From JBDKJS01 sp039806065 (lineage in GTDB: Bacteria; Bacteroidota; Bacteroidia; AKYH767-A; 2013-40CM-41-45): DNA of 7,106 nucleotides. The position numbers were made by a program, and so were the translations under genes. Every line of letters starts with the position of its first letter. The stretch's first letter is position 1. A model generated the notes under the pieces. That model saw only the letters and a program-made list of their open reading frames with translations, was not told the DNA's origin and searched no databases. Shown in pieces: positions 1-4,873 of this stretch. Location of the stretch: positions 1-7,106 of the forward strand of contig JBDKJS010000169.1 in assembly GCA_039806065.1 (NCBI GenBank), given 5' to 3'.

Positions 1-201
1 GCTTGCACTGAAAATATTAAGCAACCCATGCAGTGCACAATAGTTGATATAAACGGCCGCTTGGTTTACAGTTCAAATAAAACCACACAACCACCCTACT
101 TTACACAGGATGTAGATTGCAACTTTCTTGCAAAGGGAATGTATGTGGTGCAATTGATAACAGAAAAGGAAGTGTTGAGTAAAAAGTTTATAAAACATTG
201 A
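1..201 (+). CDS. T9SS cargo protein, C-terminal sorting domain only (5' end outside window)
   Basis: Open in frame 1 from the first base, giving 66 residues to a TGA at 199-201. The rest of the gene lies upstream of the window. The visible part resembles the end of a T9SS type A sorting domain: a hydrophobic strand with DINGRLVY (residues 17-24), then QDVDCNFLAKGMYVVQL (about 40-56), then a basic tail ending LSKKFIKH. The pattern 'D.nGr.vy ... l..G.Yvv.l ... .kkf' is typical of this domain, which directs proteins with a signal peptide through the outer membrane and is then removed by a PorU-type sortase. The catalytic or binding part of the protein is not visible, so its job cannot be stated. 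The tail is strikingly like that of the protein encoded at 655-2187 (YFT.D, then TEKE.LS.KF), suggesting a paralogue pair. Confidence 0.85.
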   Translation, partial: ACTENIKQPMQCTIVDINGRLVYSSNKTTQPPYFTQDVDCNFLAKGMYVVQLITEKEVLSKKFIKH

Positions 202-212
202 GTCAATGAACT

Positions 213-252
213 ATCTTGTAAATCATTTAATCTTGTAAATCATGGTTCAGAC
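213..252 (+). repeat. Tandem 14-bp direct repeat followed by ggttcagac; Bacteroidota-type dispersed element
   Basis: Two identical copies of atcttgtaaatcat lie at 213-226 and 230-243, separated by tta, and the second runs directly into ggttcagac (244-252). The whole block strongly resembles a short non-coding repeat that I recall as scattered through many Bacteroidota genomes (usual form 'aatcctgtaaatc ... aatcatggttcagac'). That resemblance is from memory and was not searched here. It starts 11 bp after the stop of the preceding gene, and its last ATG (242-244) doubles as the apparent start codon of the next reading frame. Confidence 0.6.
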
Positions 253-643
253 AATTGCATTAATGCATCCGTTCTATGGAGGTGAAGCTGTTTACTGGTC
301 GCGGGGTGCAATTAAATCATATCGTGAAGACCCTGTTAGTTCGGCAAGAAAATCCAATCAGCAAGCAACTGAAGAAATAGAAACAGAATTAGGTAACACA
401 TTTAGCCTTTTCCCTAATCCGGTAAATAACGCTTTAATTGTTCAACAAAAATCGAAGCAGGTAGAGAAAGTGTTTATTTCGGTTTTTGATTTGGCGGGTA
501 AATTGCTGTTTTCATTTGAAAAAAAGGAAGACGTAAGAGCTTTTACGATAAATACTGGAAATTTAAGCAATGGCAGCTACTATTTAAAAATTGAATCCAA
601 TGGCATGAATTCATTTTATGCAAAATTTGTTGTGGTGCATTAA
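242..643 (+). CDS. Headless remnant of a T9SS cargo protein (sorting domain retained)
   Basis: This is a 133-residue open frame. There is no signal peptide, although its C-terminal half is a clear T9SS type A sorting domain: FSLFPNP at 54-60, a VFDLAGKLLFSF strand near 80-91, and NLSNGSYYLKIES near 106-118. Sorting domains only work on proteins exported by Sec, so the product as it stands should not be secreted. Residues 5-22 (IALMHPFYGGEAVYWSRG) resemble a segment I associate with the region just before the sorting domain in large Bacteroidota secreted proteins (roughly 'iA..CP..GG.AVY.AR'). This suggests only the 3' end of a larger gene survives. The first codons (MVQTI) are repeat-derived, an in-frame TAA lies at 236-238, and no ribosome-binding site is visible. 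It is most likely a non-functional fragment. A small genuine protein is possible but less likely. Confidence 0.6.
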   Translation: MVQTIALMHPFYGGEAVYWSRGAIKSYREDPVSSARKSNQQATEEIETELGNTFSLFPNPVNNALIVQQKSKQVEKVFISVFDLAGKLLFSFEKKEDVRAFTINTGNLSNGSYYLKIESNGMNSFYAKFVVVH

Positions 644-654
644 TAATAAGAACA

Positions 655-2187
655 ATGTTTAAGAAAAGCTTTTTCAGAACCACTTTATTTGTTTTCTTAA
701 TAACCAACATTTCAAATACTGTTGCGGCACAAAACCGTAGCAGTATCTGGTGTTTTGGCGATAGTGCCGGAATAGATTTTTCAAATCTCAGTAACCCTTC
801 GTTCATTCATTCAGCTTGTAAATCTCGCGGGTCTGCTGCTTCAATTTCAGATTCAATTGGGCAACTTTTGCTTTATTCGTCCTATAACCATGAAGCACTA
901 TTTGGTGGCCCAGTGGATTATAATGGAGAAGTTTACAACAGAATACATCAAAGAATGCCAAATGGCGATCAGGTAATCACAGAAGCATGGTACAATGAGC
1001 AAGTAATTATTCCTGATCCTGCAAATAATCATCTTTATTATCTATTCTCCATAAATGTAACTGGTGGCCTGGGCTTATTTTATTCTAAAGTAGATATTAT
1101 TTTAAACGGTGGCCTTGGCGATGTGACGCAAAAAAACATACAGTTGTTGCCCTATAAAGCCATTGATTGTCTATATGCCATCAAACATGGCAATGGAAGG
1201 GATTGGTGGGTTATTTTCCGGAGAGCAGATATTAACAATAATGAATTTTATTTCTTTTTGATTGACCCTTCAGGTATTTCCGGCCCATTCATTCAAAGCA
1301 TAGGTGAAATTGAGGGCAACGGTACTTATAGTATTGTATTTTGTCCTGCAAATAACAAATTTATTTATACCTGCTATGGTGGTTTAATTGAGGAGTACCT
1401 ATTTGATAGGTGTACAGGTATTTTATCCAACTATCGATTAATTTATGATAACACCACCGGCTCTTTTACTCCCGAGTTTGTTGGAGCAGCTTTATCGCCA
1501 AATGGAAAATATTTGTACCGTAGCTCAAATGGCTACTATTCCCCAATCGTTCTTATTCAATTCAATTTAGAAGATTCTCTTCCAATGCAAACAGCAGATA
1601 CACTTTTCACTGATACAGTACCCCAAGGTGGTGGTGGTTTTTTGCGTTTAGCCCCTGATGGTAAAATTTATTATGCCACAGCTTGGGATGATGGTTTCAA
1701 TTTCAATTATCCCTATCCTGATACCTTGCACAATCAATACACAGATTATATTGGTGTTATCAACAGCCCCGATAGTTTGGGTGCTGCCTGCAACTTTCAA
1801 CCCTATAGTTTTTATCTGGGTGGTGCACGCAATTACTATGGTTTTCCCAATAACCCCGATTATGAGTTGGGGCCGGTAGTGGGAAGTGTGTGCGATAGCT
1901 TGCATGTGGGCATCAGCCCTACCACTTTAAAGAGTGAGGCAGTGTTGCATACTTATTACCACAGTGGCTGGCAGATGGCTTTTGTGAATGCAAGTGGTTT
2001 GCAAGGCAGGAAGTTCTTGCTAACTATTACAGATGTAACAGGCAGAATTGTTTATAAAGAAGAAAGCCAAATAACAAATGGCTATTTTACTTCAGATATT
2101 CGCTGTGAGAATTTTGCAAGCGGTGTTTACATAGTTTCACTTTCAACAGAAAAAGAAAAGTTGAGTAGGAAGTTTGTGAGGGAGTGA
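655..2187 (+). CDS. Secreted beta-propeller-like protein with T9SS type A sorting domain
   Basis: 510 residues, apparently complete. Residues 1-25 form a Sec signal peptide (basic MFKK, hydrophobic LFVFLITNI, cleavage probably after AA before Q26). The mature protein starts with IWCFG (31-35) and AGIDF (38-42). It continues with the order seen in a common Bacteroidota secreted family: SISD..G.LLLYSS, MPNG, an IIPDP segment, YYLFS, a YSKVDIILNGGLGDV segment, AIKHGNGRDWWVI, then LSPNGKYLY and LAPDGKIYYA blade-like repeats, and a closing INSPDSLGAACNF...YYGFPN. These recurring SPNGKYLY/PDGKIYY units point to a WD40/YVTN-like beta-propeller fold (inference). The last 75-80 residues are a type A sorting domain (ITDVTGRIVY, FASGVYIVSL, LSRKFVRE). 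Expected location is the cell surface or medium after T9SS export. The ligand or activity is unknown. It begins 11 bp after the preceding frame, and ATG 655 is the only start that includes the whole signal peptide. Confidence 0.9.
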   Translation: MFKKSFFRTTLFVFLITNISNTVAAQNRSSIWCFGDSAGIDFSNLSNPSFIHSACKSRGSAASISDSIGQLLLYSSYNHEALFGGPVDYNGEVYNRIHQRMPNGDQVITEAWYNEQVIIPDPANNHLYYLFSINVTGGLGLFYSKVDIILNGGLGDVTQKNIQLLPYKAIDCLYAIKHGNGRDWWVIFRRADINNNEFYFFLIDPSGISGPFIQSIGEIEGNGTYSIVFCPANNKFIYTCYGGLIEEYLFDRCTGILSNYRLIYDNTTGSFTPEFVGAALSPNGKYLYRSSNGYYSPIVLIQFNLEDSLPMQTADTLFTDTVPQGGGGFLRLAPDGKIYYATAWDDGFNFNYPYPDTLHNQYTDYIGVINSPDSLGAACNFQPYSFYLGGARNYYGFPNNPDYELGPVVGSVCDSLHVGISPTTLKSEAVLHTYYHSGWQMAFVNASGLQGRKFLLTITDVTGRIVYKEESQITNGYFTSDIRCENFASGVYIVSLSTEKEKLSRKFVRE

Positions 2188-2218
2188 TTGCAATCACTCA
2201 AAGTAATTTTTATTTTTT
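2182..2218 (+). terminator. Likely intrinsic terminator overlapping the stop codon
   Basis: A perfect 18-bp palindrome, gagtgattgcaatcactc (2182-2199), includes the TGA stop at 2185-2187. It can form a stem of about 7 bp with a 4-nt loop. It is followed after 7 bases by a T-rich tract (2207-2218, eleven T in twelve). The position, at the end of a + strand gene facing a convergent - strand gene, fits a terminator. The stem is only moderately GC-rich, so efficiency is uncertain. Confidence 0.6.
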
Positions 2219-2501
2219 AAAATTATTAAAAAGGGGAAATAAAAGTTAAGTGTTACAAAATTATTTTATCATTTAACCAAGCCTTCCCCTACCCTGCGGC
2301 CCGGGGTGAGCGGATTAGCTGCCGCCAAAAAAAAACTTTTTTTGGTGGCACTATGAGCGAACACCGGCACTGCTGCTGATGAGTGGCGGTGGTGGTGATG
2401 CCGCCCTAACCATTAATGACACCTGGATGGGAAATGAGTTCACCGCCTGTTGAAGGGTGGCTGTGGCACAAGGGAAGTAGTGGCTATTGGAATAATGCTG
2501 T
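2188..2501. other. Convergent intergenic spacer with AT-rich and GC-rich halves; no gene supported
   Basis: The spacer lies between two 3' ends. Bases 2201-2280 contain 12 G/C in 80 (15%), while 2281-2460 contain 102 in 180 (57%), with a sharp boundary near 2280. The GC-rich part holds a strong hairpin (2320-2350) and a smaller ggcgg/ccgcc inverted repeat (about 2385-2405). One + strand frame is open for 44 codons (2319-2450, TGA at 2451-2453), but it has no recognisable domain and its only ATGs are late. I see no tRNA or known RNA fold. The GC-rich block could be a dispersed intergenic element, the remains of a foreign insert, or an unannotated small RNA. The sequence alone does not decide. 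Confidence 0.5.
2320..2350 (+). repeat. 14-bp-stem hairpin with A7/T7 core
   Basis: Arms tgccgccaaaaaaa (2320-2333) and tttttttggtggca (2337-2350) are complementary over 14 positions, with a 3-nt loop (aac). The only imperfection is G2324 opposite T2346. That pair is an allowed G-U in a + strand transcript but an A-C mismatch in a - strand transcript, so a + strand RNA would fold better. It is not a classic terminator, because the T-run sits inside the stem rather than after it. Confidence 0.6.
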
Positions 2502-2753
2502 TTATTGAGCTGCTATCTCAAACGTGTAGCTTTCCATGATGGGATTGGCTAGTAGTTTGCTGCATGCTTCATTGACTTGTTGACGGGCAGTGGCTTCATC
2601 GGCTGCTTGCACTTGTAAGTGGATGCATTTACCGATGCGCACATTTTCTATTTGGGCATGGCCCATGTTTTTAAGTCCTAATTCAACGGCTTTGCCTTGC
2701 GGATCGAGCAGGGCTTTATGGGGCATTACGGTAATGGTGGCGGCAAACAGCAT
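2502..2753 (-). CDS. purS: Phosphoribosylformylglycinamidine synthase subunit PurS
   Basis: 83 residues, the usual length for PurS. Together with PurL and PurQ it forms the three-part FGAM synthase of de novo purine synthesis, which converts FGAR, glutamine and ATP to FGAM in the cytoplasm. PurS bridges the glutaminase and synthetase subunits. Family hallmarks are visible: an N-terminal strand ATITVMPH, LLDPQGKAVE (15-24), LGLKNMG (25-31), VRIGK (38-42), a helix rich in DEATARQQVNEAC, and KLLANPIMESYTFEI near the end. Residue 43 is Cys where a Tyr, Leu or similar is common, which is unlikely to matter. The start is 7 bp after the pssA stop, so the two genes probably share a transcript. No Shine-Dalgarno is visible (the spacer reads accccct). 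PurL and PurQ are not in the window. Confidence 0.95.
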   Translation of the reverse strand: MLFAATITVMPHKALLDPQGKAVELGLKNMGHAQIENVRIGKCIHLQVQAADEATARQQVNEACSKLLANPIMESYTFEIAAQ

Positions 2754-2760
2754 AGGGGGT

Positions 2761-3465
2761 TTATATTTTAATGGTGGGTTTGAAAAAAATGATTGACAAA
2801 AGTAAATAAAAAATAAAGATGGGTAGTATGGCTTTTAATTGAAATAAGATGATGAGTGGCAGGGAGATGGATAGTAATAGTATTTGAATTGGATATTTAG
2901 CTGGTTGCCTAAAATTAATTTTAAAGGATAGCAAGGGTATGGGTGCATGCATGACGGCAGCACTACTGAGGCAGAGGGTGACAAAAAACCAAGGTTGCAC
3001 ATACCAGGCTGTGGGTGATGCCCCGCTGGACAGCCAGGGATAAAGTGAGAGCAGGAACAGGGTATTGGCCGGTGTGGGTACGCCAATGAAATGCGTGGTT
3101 TGCCGCTGATCGAGGTTAAATTTTGCCAACCGATAGGCTGATGAGGCTACGATAATCAAAGTGAGATTGGCAAGCTGGTTCCATGCAAGAGGGTTGGCTA
3201 CGTGCCATAACTGGTTGTAGAGGTTCCAAAGATAGCATGCAGGTGCCACACCAAAGCTTACGAGATCGGCAAGGCTATCGAGCTGTGTGCCTAACGGACC
3301 TGATACATGGAGCAACCGCGCCAGGGCACCATCTAAAAGATCGAAAAGTGCAGCTACCACCAGGCAGTAGCTGCCCATTTCTATTTGATTGTGGACAAAA
3401 AGTACGATGGCCATGCATCCACAGGATAGGTTGAGCAGTGTGAGTAAATTGGGTATGTGTTTCAT
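2761..3465 (-). CDS. pssA: CDP-diacylglycerol-serine O-phosphatidyltransferase
   Basis: 234 residues, a normal size for the Bacteroidota/Bacillus-type integral-membrane enzyme. It makes phosphatidylserine from CDP-diacylglycerol and L-serine, with release of CMP. This is the first committed step to phosphatidylethanolamine, in the inner membrane. The CDP-alcohol phosphotransferase signature is complete: D42, D45-G46, A49-R50, G59, D63 and D67, in the order DxxDGxxAR-x8-GxxxDxxxD. These residues bind the metal and the CDP group. The N-terminus (IPNLLTLLNLSCGC) and the following LADLVSFGVAPA are typical of PssA rather than PgsA. Several hydrophobic segments follow (about 100-113, 133-147, 157-174, 193-208 and 213-229). 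Met1 directly precedes the conserved first segment, so this start is well supported. It is first in a two-gene unit with purS, and its leader holds a strong inverted repeat. Confidence 0.95.
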   Translation of the reverse strand: MKHIPNLLTLLNLSCGCMAIVLFVHNQIEMGSYCLVVAALFDLLDGALARLLHVSGPLGTQLDSLADLVSFGVAPACYLWNLYNQLWHVANPLAWNQLANLTLIIVASSAYRLAKFNLDQRQTTHFIGVPTPANTLFLLSLYPWLSSGASPTAWYVQPWFFVTLCLSSAAVMHAPIPLLSFKINFRQPAKYPIQILLLSISLPLIILFQLKAILPIFIFYLLLSIIFFKPTIKI

Positions 3466-3480
3466 AAATGAAATGAAATT

Positions 3481-3537
3481 AATGCCCTTGCCGGGTAACT
3501 ACTCTACAGGCGCAAGGGGTTTAGGGCAAGGGCCATT
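3481..3537 (-). promoter_or_regulatory. Structured 5' leader of pssA with competing hairpin arms
   Basis: gcccttgcc (3484-3492) and ggcaagggc (3525-3533) form a perfect 9-bp inverted repeat. It extends by aat/att (3481-3483 with 3535-3537) past one bulged C. A second segment, gcaaggg (3512-3518), is complementary to the same arm (3485-3491). In the pssA transcript, two upstream segments could therefore compete for one downstream arm that ends 18 nt before the ATG. That is a layout seen in cis-acting regulatory RNAs, but no known class is recognised. The - strand sequence TAACCTTG (3546 down to 3539) is close to the Bacteroidota -7 box TAnnTTTG and could start a transcript at about this hairpin. 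No convincing -33 box was found for it. Function is inference. Confidence 0.4.
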
Positions 3538-3651
3538 GCAAGGTTAATAAAATTGCAATAATTCTTTTAGTTTTTTATAAAACTTTATGAGCCTTTAGCT
3601 GTATAAAAATAGTGGGGTTATTTAATTAAAAGTCTGACTTAGTGCTGTTTA

Positions 3652-3683
3652 TTGACTTTGATTATTGTTTACTTTTACCTTGA
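3652..3683 (+). promoter_or_regulatory. Possible Bacteroidota-type promoter for the PorV2/PorU2 unit
   Basis: TTG at 3652-3654 and TACCTTGA at 3676-3683 are separated by 21 bp. This is close to the Bacteroidota housekeeping pattern of a TTG-type -33 box, a spacer of about 19-21 bp, and a TAnnTTTG -7 box. The -7 match is imperfect (TTGA in place of TTTG). The position, about 60 bp before ATG 3745 in the divergent spacer, is reasonable. A match this short could occur by chance in AT-rich DNA. Confidence 0.3.
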
Positions 3684-3744
3684 TAGAATACAATGAATGT
3701 GGTGCCTCGCACGTTAAGGAGGCTTGGAAACGAAACTAACTGCA

Positions 3745-4833
3745 ATGCTTAAAAAAACAACCTTTGTGCTGGCTTTGATGCTGGTGTGCACCATGGGCCT
3801 GATGGCTCAGGTGAAATATAGTAATGAATTTCTAGCCATTGGTGTGGGGGCTAGAGGCCTTGCCATGGGAGGGGCGCAGGCTGCATCGGTTCAGGATGCT
3901 TATGCAGGTTATTGGAATACGGCTGGACTTACCCGAATCAAAGGCAACTTACAGATAGCAGCCATGCACAACTCTTACTTTGGAAACATTGCAAAGTTTG
4001 ACTACGGGAGCATTGCAGCCAAACTTGATGACAACCGTGCCATCGGTTTTTCTATCATGCGTTTTGGGATTGATGATATACCCAATACACTTGACTTGGT
4101 GGATGCTAGTGGCAATTTGAACTATGACCGAGTAAAATCTTTTAGTGCTGCTGATTATGCTTTCCTTTTTAGCTATGCAAAAAAAACTGGGATAGCCGGA
4201 TTGGGATATGGTGGTAATGTAAAATTAATTCACCGCAAGGTGGGCGACTTTGCCAAGGCTTGGGGATTTGGGTTGGACGCTGCAGTGCAATATGAAAAAG
4301 GAAGCTGGCAATTGGCGATTGTAGGAAAGGATATTACCTCTACATTCAACGCTTGGAGTTATAGTAACAGCGATCAACTGATTGATGTATTTAGTATAAC
4401 AGGAAACGAAATTCCAGAAAATTCATCAGAGATTACACTGCCCCGTTTGGTTTTGGGTGCTGGATATTTAGCCAAAATAGGATCTAAAATAACACTACAA
4501 CCTGAACTGAACTTTGACCTGACCTTTGATGGCAAACGAAATACGCTGATCAGCTCAGATCCGGTGAGCATAGATCCAAAGGTGGGTGTGGAACTTGGCT
4601 ACAATAATTTTATTTTTATCAGAGGTGGTGTAAACAATATTCAAAAAGTGATTGAAATAAGCAACGCCTCATCAACCATCTTACAGCCCAGTATTGGCAT
4701 TGGTTTGAAGCTTAAAAATTTCTACATAGATTATGCACTTAGTAATGCTGGCGGAAACGACCTTCCTGCAAGCAATATATTTAGTATTAAATTAGACATT
4801 TACAAAACTAAACAGGCAACTAATAAACTTTAA
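3745..4833 (+). CDS. porV2: PorV/PorQ-family outer-membrane barrel protein, PorV2-like
   Basis: 362 residues from ATG 3745. Residues 1-21 are a signal peptide (MLKKTT, hydrophobic LALMLV, cleavage after MA before Q22). Family marks follow: YSNEFLAIGVGARGLAMGGA (25-44) and DAYAGYWNTAGL (51-62). The second matches the 'GYWNPAGL' box of PorV-like proteins, with Thr in place of the usual Pro. The rest alternates polar and hydrophobic residues, as expected for an outer-membrane beta-barrel of the FadL-like type. PorV itself carries T9SS cargo from the translocon to the PorU sortase. The PorV2 label here rests on the YSNEFL...GARGLAMGGA form and on the PorU2-like gene 40 bp downstream; a generic PorV/PorQ member is the alternative. 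A TTG at 3724 would add seven residues ahead of the signal peptide. I reject it because AAGGAGG (3716-3722) is only 1 nt from that TTG. Confidence 0.8.
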   Translation: MLKKTTFVLALMLVCTMGLMAQVKYSNEFLAIGVGARGLAMGGAQAASVQDAYAGYWNTAGLTRIKGNLQIAAMHNSYFGNIAKFDYGSIAAKLDDNRAIGFSIMRFGIDDIPNTLDLVDASGNLNYDRVKSFSAADYAFLFSYAKKTGIAGLGYGGNVKLIHRKVGDFAKAWGFGLDAAVQYEKGSWQLAIVGKDITSTFNAWSYSNSDQLIDVFSITGNEIPENSSEITLPRLVLGAGYLAKIGSKITLQPELNFDLTFDGKRNTLISSDPVSIDPKVGVELGYNNFIFIRGGVNNIQKVIEISNASSTILQPSIGIGLKLKNFYIDYALSNAGGNDLPASNIFSIKLDIYKTKQATNKL

Positions 4834-4873
4834 ATAAAATGCACCCTTTAGCATAGCATTAATATTTTGCAGC

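Noticed and set aside
213..243. CRISPR-like repeat
   Set aside because: There are only two 14-bp copies with a 3-bp gap, far too short and close for a repeat-spacer array, and no cas genes are nearby.
1648..1905. Overlapping open frames on both strands inside the 510-residue cargo gene
   Set aside because: They are shadows of the real gene. Their translations are Ile/Thr/Pro-rich without domains, while the main frame carries clear family motifs throughout this stretch.
2319..2453. 44-codon + strand open frame in the GC-rich spacer
   Set aside because: It has no start codon near its beginning and no recognised domain. GC-rich DNA gives open frames of this length by chance. It was noted only as part of the spacer description.
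2835..3086. Open frames overlapping pssA in other frames (also 3183-3434 on the + strand)
   Set aside because: PssA carries a complete catalytic signature in its own frame. The alternatives have no recognisable features and would need full overlap.
3621..3630. Palindrome tttaattaaa and the nearby agtttt/aaaact hairpin (3569-3584) as operators
   Set aside because: Short AT-only palindromes are expected by chance in a spacer this AT-rich, and no regulator gene in the window suggests a binding site.
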